Positions 1-6,588 of a stretch of DNA of 9,114 nucleotides are shown here, in pieces (within the stretch, counting starts at the first letter, position 1; every line of letters begins with the position of its first letter). This DNA is from an uncultured beta proteobacterium (lineage in GTDB: Bacteria; Pseudomonadota; Gammaproteobacteria; Burkholderiales; Burkholderiaceae), in the NCBI GenBank assembly GCA_903944255.1, contig CAJARE010000089.1, positions 1-9,114 on the forward strand, written 5' to 3'. The position numbers and the translations under genes are program-made. The notes below the pieces were generated by a model that was given only the letters and a program-made list of their open reading frames with translations, was not told where the DNA came from and made no database searches.

Positions 1-4
1 ATAT

Positions 5-16
5 CTCTTCCGATCT
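5..16 (+). other. Probable residual Illumina adapter at contig edge
   Basis: CTCTTCCGATCT is identical to the last 12 bases of the standard Illumina adapters, in the orientation expected for adapter running into an insert on its right. A chance 12-base match in 9 kb is unlikely, more so at the very edge. The four bases before it (atat) do not continue the adapter, where a G would be expected at position 4, so the match is partial. The genomic sequence then probably starts at 16 or 17. Confidence 0.8.
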
Positions 17-1824
17 CAGGCTTCTACCTTGAATTTATTCACCATACTCTGCAGTTCAGCGGCCATCCTAGAAAGATCTTGAGCGGCCTGTTGGCAATTA
101 TTGGCGCCTTCTGTCGTATTTCTAGAAACTGTCGAGACAGAGTCAATATTGCGCGCAATTTCAGTACTACCTGAAGCTGCCTCAGCAACACTGCGACCAA
201 TCTCATTCGCTGTGGCTGCTTGCTCCTCAACGGCGCTAGCGATGATTCCAGAGATATCGTTGATCTTATTAATAATGCCAGAGATAGAGGCAATCGAATC
301 AATCGCGCCTTGTACATCGCGTTGAATATTGGCGATATTGCCGCCAATCTCTTCAGTGGCGCGAGAGGTTTGACCAGCCAACTCTTTAACCTCATTAGCA
401 ACCACCGCAAAGCCTTTGCCTAATTCACCAGCACGGGCCGCTTCAATCGTCGCATTCAATGCCAACAAGTTGGTTTGTTCGGCAATCGAAGAAATCACTT
501 TCAATACGCTACCGATTTCCTGGCTACTTGCGCCAAGTTTTGTCATCGTATCGCCAGTCAGCCTTGCTTCATTCACTGCCTGAGTTGCAACAGCTGAGGC
601 CTCAATCGCATTGGATGAAATCTCCCGAATACTCACGCTTAACTCTTCAACACCAGTAGCAACGGTTTGCATATTGCTGCTGACCTGAGTAGCAGCAGAC
701 GATGCGGAACCAGCCTGGGCATTGGTTTCCTCTGCGTTAGAGCTCATCTGGGTACTTACTGCCGATAACTCTTCAGACGCAGCTGACAAGCTTGTAGCAT
801 TTTTAGAGATCGCCCTAAAAGCATTGCGAGAGGTTTCAATCAGTTGGTTCACTTGCTTAGAAATATCCAAGAAGAAACCTTCTTTACCTTCTACTTTTAC
901 AGCGGCGGTGAAGTCACCACCCGCCGCAGCAGAAATAATCCCACCGATTTCTTTCGTTGTTTCTGCAGCGACACGGTTATTTTCACGCTCTGCTTCGGCC
1001 AACTTAGCTGCATGTTGCAGGCTGACTTGCAACTCTGCAACAGCTTTGGCCATTTGGCCAATTTCATTGGTAAAGTCAGTGTTGTGAACTTTAGTGTCTA
1101 AACGCTGTGCAGCCAAATCAGCTAAAGCATTCTTCAAATTCGTAATGGGATCATTAATCGACTTATTGACTAAAGTGACAATAATCAAAGACATGACGAG
1201 TGCCGCTACTAGCATGACACCAATCAACCACTTCATATGATCGGCGGCGGCGGCCGCCGCTTCCATATTCTTAGCTGCGCCTTCAACCTTGACCGCAGAG
1301 ATATCCCTAATGTCAGCCATGACCTTAGCAAGACTATCTTGATACTCCTTAGAGCTAATAATTTTGTATGCAGCCGAAGCTCCACCTTTACTTTCTAGAG
1401 CAGCCGTTATCGTATCAACTTGAGCAAAATAATCGGTAATCATTGTCCCAACCGCATCAATCTTCGCCTTTAATTCTGGGCGGATGATGGTACCTTTACT
1501 TTTTTCGTAATTGGCTAATAAATCCGTCTTCACTTTAGTAATGGCCTCTTTACCCTTTTGCGTGGCAGCATCGTCCCCGAAGCTATTCGCAAGAGCCATA
1601 CGATTGACCGTTCTACCAATCACGTTGATATCCCGATTTAAGGATCGCAATAATGAAATTCCGATCAAATCCTTGTCATACATCTTTTGCGTATTTTCTT
1701 GCAGCATATTGAGGCCATAAAACGCCGTCGCTGAAATCACTACTGCAAATGTCACTACCGATGTAAAGCCAATCACTAATTTAGTGCGTAGATTTAATTT
1801 GGCAAAAGAATTCATTAAGCTCAT
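16..1824 (-). CDS. Methyl-accepting chemotaxis protein
   Basis: Inner-membrane chemoreceptor that would pass a periplasmic signal to the CheA/CheW kinase. The 602 residues show a short cytoplasmic N-terminus, TM1 (about 16-38), a helical periplasmic region (about 39-197) like the four-helix-bundle MCP sensor, TM2 (about 199-219), a HAMP domain with its Asp-Pro (225-226), and a second HAMP-like stretch (about 294-335, with GGDF and VNQL). The signalling hairpin fills 340-600. Its tip is the family signature, AEQTNLLALNATIEAARAGE (448-467), followed by GKGFAVVANEVKELA. No NWETF-type CheR/CheB tether is seen at the C-terminus. Start: ATG 1824 gives MSLMNSF; ATG 1815 would give MNSFAKL. Neither has a strong ribosome site, so the start is uncertain by three codons. 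Stop: the last base of TGA lies on position 16, which matches the adapter end, so the real C-terminus may differ. The ligand cannot be told. No che gene lies in the window. Confidence 0.95.
   Translation of the reverse strand: MSLMNSFAKLNLRTKLVIGFTSVVTFAVVISATAFYGLNMLQENTQKMYDKDLIGISLLRSLNRDINVIGRTVNRMALANSFGDDAATQKGKEAITKVKTDLLANYEKSKGTIIRPELKAKIDAVGTMITDYFAQVDTITAALESKGGASAAYKIISSKEYQDSLAKVMADIRDISAVKVEGAAKNMEAAAAAADHMKWLIGVMLVAALVMSLIIVTLVNKSINDPITNLKNALADLAAQRLDTKVHNTDFTNEIGQMAKAVAELQVSLQHAAKLAEAERENNRVAAETTKEIGGIISAAAGGDFTAAVKVEGKEGFFLDISKQVNQLIETSRNAFRAISKNATSLSAASEELSAVSTQMSSNAEETNAQAGSASSAATQVSSNMQTVATGVEELSVSIREISSNAIEASAVATQAVNEARLTGDTMTKLGASSQEIGSVLKVISSIAEQTNLLALNATIEAARAGELGKGFAVVANEVKELAGQTSRATEEIGGNIANIQRDVQGAIDSIASISGIINKINDISGIIASAVEEQAATANEIGRSVAEAASGSTEIARNIDSVSTVSRNTTEGANNCQQAAQDLSRMAAELQSMVNKFKVEA
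1247..1260. repeat. GC-rich perfect palindrome in a poly-alanine tract
   Basis: GCGGCGGCCGCCGC is a perfect 14-base palindrome inside the chemoreceptor gene. It encodes part of a run of six alanines (about residues 189-194) just before TM2. It is much richer in G+C than its surroundings and probably reflects GCN-codon repetition, not a regulatory site. Confidence 0.5.
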
Positions 1825-2049
1825 ATTGTGTCGTCCAATTGGATTTGTTTTTTAGGCTGGCTTTAAAGGGGCAAAAAGCCAATGCCAGCATCGATTGATA
1901 TTAACAAATTTTCAAGTCAATATACCTGCTCTAAGCCCAAGAAAAGGGCATCCCCTCCCTTTGGAGGGATTTGACTGAATGGCAATAGAAATGCCAGGTC
2001 TAGACCCGGCATTAAGGTGTGGCTTAGGCAAGAAAGACCGAGACTCGGG
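1825..2049. other. Intergenic region between channel and chemoreceptor genes
   Basis: A 225-base non-coding gap downstream of the channel gene and upstream of the chemoreceptor. It holds the 22-base near-palindrome listed separately, a six-base-pair hairpin at 1953-1968 (CCCTCC/GGAGGG, loop CTTT) and, on the minus strand, a lone TTGACT at about 1915-1920 that resembles a -35 box but has no convincing -10 at normal spacing. No sigma-28-type box was found. The chemoreceptor promoter is presumably here but I cannot place it. Confidence 0.5.
1991..2012 (-). terminator. Candidate Rho-independent terminator of the phosphodiesterase-channel operon
   Basis: A 22-base near-perfect palindrome, with 10 of 11 pairs matching, would fold on the minus strand as ATGCCGGGT-CTAG-ACCTGGCAT and is followed by TTCTATT. 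It sits about 40 bases past the channel stop codon. The T run is interrupted, so it may be a weak terminator or a protein-binding palindrome. Confidence 0.45.
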
Positions 2050-3507
2050 TTAACCCTTGTTAAAGAAGAAGCCCAGGATTTTCTTAGCCAGAACTTTGAT
2101 GTTCTTTTGAACATCATCGGGCTTCAGTGGCTTGTTTAATAACAACTGGTTAGCCGCCTTACGTTGCTCTAAAACAATGGAAATTTCCTCAATCAACTCT
2201 GGATAACTTTCAAAGATTGGGGCAATATCAGCCTTTGTAATTTCGATCAAGGTGGAATTGATTTTTGCACGAACATTGGCTGATCGTGGTTCACCTGTCA
2301 GTAAGGACATCTCGCCTACGCACTCTCCAGGCCAAATGCTTGCCACAACAATTTGCTCGCCTTGATCGTTTGGAATGGTGACTTCCAGACCGCCTTCGAT
2401 CAAGATATACATACTATCTGCAGTATGTCCTTTTTCAATCAATAACTGATTAGTACGACAGTTCACAATCTGAGCTACATCTGTTAAACAGGTGACCTGT
2501 TCTAAAGTCAAAGCCTTAAGAATACCAAAGCGGTAAACATCTTTAATGCGGCCCTGAATAGTGTCAACAATCTCTGAAGATTTAAAGACCTCGACAGTTG
2601 AATTCATATTAATACCGCCCAACTTGAAGAAGCGAGCAACAGCCAAGTTCACAATTCCATTTGAACAAAGGGGGTCCATTATCGGATTGCATTCGTACTC
2701 TAAAGAGAAATTGTAGGCACCGTTATTGATCTTGACTAGAAATGCGCGGTACCAAGGATAAAAATTAGGATTGTTTTTAATGGTGTATTCCGCCGCTTGA
2801 TTCAAGAGCTCAATCGCCTTGTCTGCATCATTTCCAGAATCTAAATCCAATTCCAAAACACGGCGCGCCCCCATTTCAGTTAACTGCTTAGAGAGGTTAA
2901 TAAAGTCAAGATTGACAAAGCGGCGATTAGGGACCCGAACGGTATATTGCAATACTGTCTTAATAGTCACCATACGACGATCCATTTGTACAATTTCGTA
3001 ATACCCGCCGCCTTCGCCCCTCACTTGGATCTGATCGCCAATACTGATCAAGCCATCAGACTGAATTTGAATACAAGCAACAATGTCAGCGATCATCTCG
3101 CGTAAAACATAAACAATACCGAAACCAATTGCACCTGAAGCCGCTAAGAGCTGACCAGCAGAATGGTCGTACATCACAATGAAACCAAACAGGCCAATGA
3201 CGCCGTAACAAACGATTGTTACTGCTTGAACCAAAATTGCCGGGACTTGATTATCTTTGGTTACATGATTAAAGCGCACCACAAAGTGGCGAATCGACAT
3301 ATCAACCGTAACCGCAAATAAAACAAATTGGAAGATTGCCGCTACATCTTCGAGGAGCGCAGTATTTTTATCGGCTAAATCAGAAATATCCCACGCTAAG
3401 TATGAGCCAAAACTAATATGAAGCCAAGTTGCATAAAGGATATTAGAAATTACTAATAGCCAATAAACTATTTTAGGTAAAGAAAAAATATGATATTGAA
3501 GCTTCAT
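2050..3507 (-). CDS. MscS-like channel with C-terminal cyclic nucleotide-binding domain
   Basis: Predicted inner-membrane channel of 485 residues. Hydrophobic segments lie at about 12-31, 54-73 and 89-113, followed by an MscS TM3-like pore helix (about 117-149, small residues in LAASGAIGFGIVYVL). The MscS beta domain follows (about 153-205: SIGDQIQV, then VRVPNRRF and INLS) and an alpha/beta region to about 300. Residues 327-440 form a cyclic nucleotide-binding domain. Its phosphate-binding cassette is CVGEMSLLTGEPRSANV, where E399 and R408 occupy the positions that hold the ribose and cyclic phosphate in CAP/CNG-type domains. This layout matches the reported bacterial cyclic nucleotide-gated (bCNG) branch of the MscS superfamily. 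In that branch the nucleotide, not membrane tension, is thought to gate the channel. The ATG start overlaps the phosphodiesterase stop by four bases, implying translational coupling. Which nucleotide is bound, and which ion or solute passes, is unknown. Confidence 0.93.
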   Translation of the reverse strand: MKLQYHIFSLPKIVYWLLVISNILYATWLHISFGSYLAWDISDLADKNTALLEDVAAIFQFVLFAVTVDMSIRHFVVRFNHVTKDNQVPAILVQAVTIVCYGVIGLFGFIVMYDHSAGQLLAASGAIGFGIVYVLREMIADIVACIQIQSDGLISIGDQIQVRGEGGGYYEIVQMDRRMVTIKTVLQYTVRVPNRRFVNLDFINLSKQLTEMGARRVLELDLDSGNDADKAIELLNQAAEYTIKNNPNFYPWYRAFLVKINNGAYNFSLEYECNPIMDPLCSNGIVNLAVARFFKLGGINMNSTVEVFKSSEIVDTIQGRIKDVYRFGILKALTLEQVTCLTDVAQIVNCRTNQLLIEKGHTADSMYILIEGGLEVTIPNDQGEQIVVASIWPGECVGEMSLLTGEPRSANVRAKINSTLIEITKADIAPIFESYPELIEEISIVLEQRKAANQLLLNKPLKPDDVQKNIKVLAKKILGFFFNKG

Positions 3508-4385
3508 GGCATTTGAGAACGAAGTTGAGTTAGGGAATTATGCAGGATTGTAGAAATGCCAGCATCAGCAGAATGAGGACTTAAAAATCGAAGACTGGTC
3601 AAGAACTTAAGATACCCCACCTGATTTCGAAGAGCAATCGATTTTTCAGGATAAGGCTCTGCCCATTCCTCACATAGACGATCCGTCAGCAGCTTACCCC
3701 TGATGGGCAGTACGCTAGAAGCTAAATCCGCCTCAACCAATAGCATCGCCAAGCAATCCTCATGCTGAGCTGATGGAAGAGAAAGGCGCTCTAACAAAGC
3801 TTTATATTGCCCATGATCTGTAGCCAAAACCCAAGGTGTAATCGCATCTAGAATGTCTTGAGTTGTTCCGGGCTCATAGCCAGCCTCCAATAAAAGAGTC
3901 TCTAAGAAATTCAAGCTTTGCCGCTCTAATTCAAATGGAACTATATTAATGAGGCCAGGGTGACCCAAGTCATGAGAAGCTGCAGCAAGCAAGAGTTGCC
4001 ACTTTTCTAGCGAAGACGATTTCCAAGCTTGACTCAGAGGTCCATTATCTTTAGCGTTTACTTCCTGTTTAAGTAAATAAGTAAGCATTAAACATACATC
4101 CATCATATGCTTTTTTGAGTGGAATGCAGGTTCATTACGAGCGATTGCTATGCGATCAATTTCTGATCCGACCATCAGAATCAAAGGCTTGTATGGATTA
4201 GGATTGAGATCCCACTTTTTCCATAAATCAGTATTCACTAGAGCTTCCAAAAAAATACGCATGCTATGCACTTCTTTTTCAACTCCAGCAAGAAGTTCCT
4301 CTATTTGCTGCGATTCCAAGACGATCGCATGACTACCTAAAAAATGATTTAGATAAGATAGTAGGTCAAATGGTTGATCTCTCAT
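3504..4385 (-). CDS. Class I (PDEase_I-type) 3',5'-cyclic nucleotide phosphodiesterase homologue
   Basis: Predicted cytosolic metal-dependent enzyme (293 residues, no signal peptide) that would open cAMP or cGMP to the 5'-monophosphate. The motifs of the class I family occur in order: FHSKKHMMDV (H89 and H93, spaced as in the family's YHNxxH), ASHDLGHPG (H138, D139, H142), VLATDHGQY (T189, D190), VEADLASS (D220) and NQVGYLKFL (Q255, at the place of the invariant purine-binding glutamine in QVGFID). The metal ligands of this fold (two His, two Asp) and the proton-donor His are therefore all present. The domain is more compact than the roughly 330-residue eukaryotic catalytic core, with shorter gaps between motifs. 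Class I enzymes are best known from eukaryotes; bacterial examples are less common. It is the first gene of a two-gene operon with the nucleotide-binding channel. The start at 4385 has only a poor ribosome site. A generic HD-domain hydrolase is the main alternative, but HDxxHPG plus QVG argue against it. Confidence 0.85.
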   Translation of the reverse strand: MRDQPFDLLSYLNHFLGSHAIVLESQQIEELLAGVEKEVHSMRIFLEALVNTDLWKKWDLNPNPYKPLILMVGSEIDRIAIARNEPAFHSKKHMMDVCLMLTYLLKQEVNAKDNGPLSQAWKSSSLEKWQLLLAAASHDLGHPGLINIVPFELERQSLNFLETLLLEAGYEPGTTQDILDAITPWVLATDHGQYKALLERLSLPSAQHEDCLAMLLVEADLASSVLPIRGKLLTDRLCEEWAEPYPEKSIALRNQVGYLKFLTSLRFLSPHSADAGISTILHNSLTQLRSQMP

Positions 4386-4472
4386 TTTTTAGATTGGATT
4401 ATCTGTAACATACAGGCAGTTTATACAAAATGAATGGCATACTAATAGTTATCATGCTAAATACAAATCTAG

Positions 4473-4484
4473 GCTAAATTTAGC
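4473..4484. promoter_or_regulatory. 12-base palindrome, possible operator
   Basis: GCTAAATTTAGC is a perfect palindrome 37 bases upstream of the plus-strand start at 4522, within the divergent region. Its position suits an operator, but palindromes of this AT-rich kind arise by chance. Confidence 0.2.
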
Positions 4485-4511
4485 TATTGTTGGGTTTAAT
4501 CACTTTTTATT

Positions 4512-4515
4512 GAGG
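4512..4515 (+). promoter_or_regulatory. Ribosome binding site that fixes the start at 4522
   Basis: GAGG lies six bases before ATG 4522. An in-frame TTG at 4510 would overlap this site, so the ATG is the better start. Confidence 0.75.
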
Positions 4516-4521
4516 TCCAAA

Positions 4522-4995
4522 ATGCGTATTCTTAAAGCTCTTCTAGTCATTACCGCGATTTTTTCCAGTGGATTGTCCTTGGCGCAAACAAAAATCATTG
4601 TTACGCATCCTGAAGTACCAGCACCCACCTTTTTAGATCATGGAAAACCAGGTCAATCGATTGGGGATGTAAGACTATGGCACTTTCCTGCGAAAGCGAA
4701 TGATGGAACTAATCTCACCACTGACTGGATTATGACCACCACAGGAGTTGTTAGTGATAAAGGGGTGGAATATCGAATTACTTCTGCTGTTTTTTCTTTT
4801 GATGATGGTACTAAAGATCAAATCGTTATTCAAGGCGTTGCAAAATATTCGAGCTCAAAGGCGACCTTAGATGAGGCTACTAGTACTAGACGTGCTATCA
4901 CTGGCGGCACTGGTAAGTTTGGAGGTATTGGTGGTTGGATTGAGACAGAGCATCTTACTGATGGATCTTGGCGACATACTCTGTACATTAAATAA
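4522..4995 (+). CDS. Secreted allene-oxide-cyclase/dirigent-like barrel protein
   Basis: A 157-residue protein of unknown role, probably exported to the periplasm or beyond. Residues 1-22 form a clear signal peptide (MRILKALLVITAIFSSGLSLAQ, Ala-Gln at the end) with no lipobox. The mature part is rich in beta strand. It has GQSIGDVRLW near the front, FSFDDGTKDQIVIQGV in the middle and the fold's hallmark AITGGTGKFGGIGGW near the end, followed by a closing strand DGSWRHTLYIK. This pattern is typical of the allene oxide cyclase barrel and plant dirigent proteins. In plants these act as cyclases or stereo-guides. The bacterial members are mostly uncharacterised, so no reaction is claimed. It stands alone, divergent from the phosphodiesterase operon and convergent with the five-gene operon, and ends 15 bases before a strong terminator. 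Confidence 0.8.
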   Translation: MRILKALLVITAIFSSGLSLAQTKIIVTHPEVPAPTFLDHGKPGQSIGDVRLWHFPAKANDGTNLTTDWIMTTTGVVSDKGVEYRITSAVFSFDDGTKDQIVIQGVAKYSSSKATLDEATSTRRAITGGTGKFGGIGGWIETEHLTDGSWRHTLYIK

Positions 4996-5010
4996 AGATA
5001 CAAATATTTC

Positions 5011-5046
5011 AATAAAAACCCCAGCACATAATCTGGGGTTTTTATT
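5011..5046. terminator. Bidirectional Rho-independent terminator
   Basis: A 14-base-pair perfect stem (AATAAAAACCCCAG / CTGGGGTTTTTATT) with an 8-base loop (cacataat) lies between two convergent genes. The CCCCAG/CTGGGG core is flanked by A and T runs, giving a U tract on either strand. It should end both the barrel gene (stop at 4995) and the five-gene operon (stop at 5062). Confidence 0.93.
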
Positions 5047-5061
5047 TAGTCAGATATTCAA

Positions 5062-5607
5062 TTAATCCCTTTTGTAGCCAGCTTGCGAGCCAAATAACTT
5101 TTCTCTTTGAGACCAATCATGAGTCTCATTCCATAAATCAAGCACCTTAGGCGCCTCATCTGCAAAGATGGGATGCATTGAAGCATCACAAGTATCTGCA
5201 GTGAGCTCTAGACGGTGCCCCGAAGGATCAAAGAAATAGATTGAGCTAATGAAATCATCATGATTAGTTGGTCCCAAAACTTCAATCCCTTTTGCGATTA
5301 ATTCCTGCTTCGCTTTGAGTAAGACCTCCATGCTTTCTACCTTAAATGCAAAATGCTGAATCCAAGCAGGAGACTCCATATCTTTAATATTCCCAGGATC
5401 TTTGGGGCATTCAAAAAATGCAATGCAACCGCCATCCTCCATCTGAAAGAAAATATGGATATGGGGACTATATTGACCGGTAGATGGGACATGATCTTCA
5501 CCCATGGCATGAGAAAACTTCAGGCCGAGTACTTCGGTATAAAACCGAGTAGTTTCTTTGGCATCTAAACATCTATATGCGGCATGATGAAGTCGTTTAC
5601 AGAGCAT
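5062..5607 (-). CDS. VOC / glyoxalase-fold metalloenzyme
   Basis: A 181-residue soluble protein of the vicinal oxygen chelate superfamily (glyoxalase I, extradiol dioxygenase, fosfomycin resistance fold). Two beta-alpha-beta-beta-beta modules are visible. Likely metal ligands are H8 (RLHHAAYR), E66 (CIAFFECP), H85 (WIQHFAFKV) and E134 (HRLELTA). Their spacing closely follows H5, E56, H74 and E122 of E. coli glyoxalase I, which points to a His/Glu metal site and not to the two-His-one-Glu iron site of extradiol dioxygenases. SIYFFDPSGHRLEL is the typical last strand. The tail after about 140 is longer than in glyoxalase I. It is the last gene of the operon, 12 bases after the second binding protein. 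The substrate is unknown; methylglyoxal is not implied by the context. The start ATG 5607 follows a strong GGAGGG. Confidence 0.88.
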   Translation of the reverse strand: MLCKRLHHAAYRCLDAKETTRFYTEVLGLKFSHAMGEDHVPSTGQYSPHIHIFFQMEDGGCIAFFECPKDPGNIKDMESPAWIQHFAFKVESMEVLLKAKQELIAKGIEVLGPTNHDDFISSIYFFDPSGHRLELTADTCDASMHPIFADEAPKVLDLWNETHDWSQREKLFGSQAGYKRD

Positions 5608-5610
5608 ATG

Positions 5611-5616
5611 CCCTCC
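5611..5616 (-). promoter_or_regulatory. Strong ribosome binding site of the VOC gene
   Basis: GGAGGG on the minus strand lies three bases before ATG 5607, inside the 12-base gap after the preceding gene. It is close to the start but complementary to the 16S rRNA tail, and fixes this start. Confidence 0.7.
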
Positions 5617-5619
5617 AAT

Positions 5620-6588
5620 TTATTGTTGCGCAATACCAGCGGTGGCTAAAACTTTTCTCCACTTTGCAATCTGTCCGCTCACAAATTGTTTCATTTGATT
5701 GCCAGAAATCGACGTATTGACTATGCCGCCAGTATTTTCTAATTTTGCAATCACTTCAGGATCTGCGAGTACCTTCAAGAGTGCAGTTTGAAGCCGCTTC
5801 TGAATTTCTGGACTAGTTCCCTTGGGTGCTGCTACCCCTGTCCAGGAGGTAACCTCATATCCTGGAATAGTTTCTGCTACTGGAGGAACTCCTGGTAATA
5901 ACTTATAGGGCTTTAATGACGTCACTCCAAGAGCGCGTAATTTTCCCGCCTCCATTTGTGCCTTGGTAACGGTAATAGAGTCAAACATCACATCAACTCT
6001 ACCCCCGAGAACATCTTGCAATGGTCCAGCGCCACCTTTATAGGGAACATGGGTCATACGAACTCCAGCCATGGACGCAAATAACTCTCCGGAGAGATGC
6101 TGGGTAGAGCCAATCCCAACAGAGGTATATGAAATCGTATCGGGGGCTGCTTTAGCGGCAGCGATCACATCAGCAAGGGTTTTGAATTTGCTCTCAGAGG
6201 ACACCGATACTGCAAATGGAAACTGGGTTACCAAGGAGATCCATTCAAAATCATCCACTGGATTAAAAGCGAGCTTGCTATAGACCGCAGCAGAAACAGC
6301 ATGGCCTCCAGTTAATAAAATTAAGGTATAGCCATCAGCTGGAGATTTCGCAACGGCAGCACTAGCAATATTGCCGCCCGCGCCCGTCTTTGCCTCAACA
6401 ACAACTTGATGACCTAATTCTTTGGATAAACCAGGGGCAATAATTCTGGCGATCGTATCGGAATTTCCACCGGCACCAAATCCCTGTATCAAGGTGATCG
6501 GCTTATCGGGGTAAGCGCCTTGCGCAAGACAAGATCCTGCAAGAAAGATATTGGAGATGAGTAATGAAAAAATTATTTTCTTGATCAT
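5620..6588 (-). CDS. Bug/TctC-family periplasmic substrate-binding protein
   Basis: A 322-residue solute receptor of the tripartite tricarboxylate transporter type, which captures small carboxylated compounds in the periplasm. Residues 1-22 are a signal peptide (Lys-Lys, then a hydrophobic core, ending SCLAQ). The mature start AYPDKPITLI is typical of the family. The first ligand loop reads GFGAGGNSDTIAR where most members have PxxPGGxxDxxAR, so the usual prolines are lost. GAGGNIA, GYTLIL, SVGIGSTQHLSGE, HVPYKGGAGPLQDVLGG and APKGTSPE follow in the standard order, and the length is normal. The cysteine of LAGSC does not sit in a good lipobox, so a soluble protein is likelier. Its start overlaps the hydrolase stop by four bases, so the two are probably translationally coupled and share a substrate pathway. 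No TctA/TctB permease is encoded in the window. Confidence 0.95.
   Translation of the reverse strand: MIKKIIFSLLISNIFLAGSCLAQGAYPDKPITLIQGFGAGGNSDTIARIIAPGLSKELGHQVVVEAKTGAGGNIASAAVAKSPADGYTLILLTGGHAVSAAVYSKLAFNPVDDFEWISLVTQFPFAVSVSSESKFKTLADVIAAAKAAPDTISYTSVGIGSTQHLSGELFASMAGVRMTHVPYKGGAGPLQDVLGGRVDVMFDSITVTKAQMEAGKLRALGVTSLKPYKLLPGVPPVAETIPGYEVTSWTGVAAPKGTSPEIQKRLQTALLKVLADPEVIAKLENTGGIVNTSISGNQMKQFVSGQIAKWRKVLATAGIAQQ

Larger units (their letters stand above)
4386..4521. other. Divergent intergenic region
   Basis: This 136-base AT-rich gap separates the phosphodiesterase operon (minus) from the secreted barrel gene (plus), so both promoters should lie here. On the minus strand GATAAT (4398-4403) resembles a -10 box, but TTGTAT (4423-4428) is a poor -35 at 19 bases. 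No convincing plus-strand pair was found and no CRP-type TGTGA/TCACA site is seen. Confidence 0.4.

Noticed and set aside
722..1101. Long plus-strand frames opposite the chemoreceptor gene
   Set aside because: They are antisense to a well-conserved signalling domain and resemble no protein.
1247..1260. GC-rich palindrome as a regulatory site
   Set aside because: It lies inside coding sequence and is explained by repeated alanine codons.
1917..2117. 66-codon minus-strand frame across the intergenic region
   Set aside because: It overlaps the end of the channel gene in another frame, has no ribosome site and crosses the hairpins; no recognisable protein.
3504..4385. HD-GYP or generic HD phosphohydrolase
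   Set aside because: There is no GYP motif, and the FHSxxH, HDxxHPG, ATD and NQVG motifs in order fit class I phosphodiesterases better.
4510..4521. TTG start adding four residues to the secreted barrel protein
   Set aside because: The TTG overlaps the GAGG ribosome site that serves ATG 4522.
4386..4521. CRP-type cAMP receptor protein site near the phosphodiesterase operon
   Set aside because: No TGTGA-N6-TCACA-like sequence was found on either strand.
5062..5607. Extradiol ring-cleavage dioxygenase
   Set aside because: The four likely ligands H8, E66, H85 and E134 follow glyoxalase I spacing; the two-His-one-Glu iron pattern is not seen.
5620..6588. Lipoprotein signal in the second Bug receptor
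   Set aside because: LAGSC has Ala, not Leu/Val/Ile, at the -3 position and the family is normally soluble in the periplasm.
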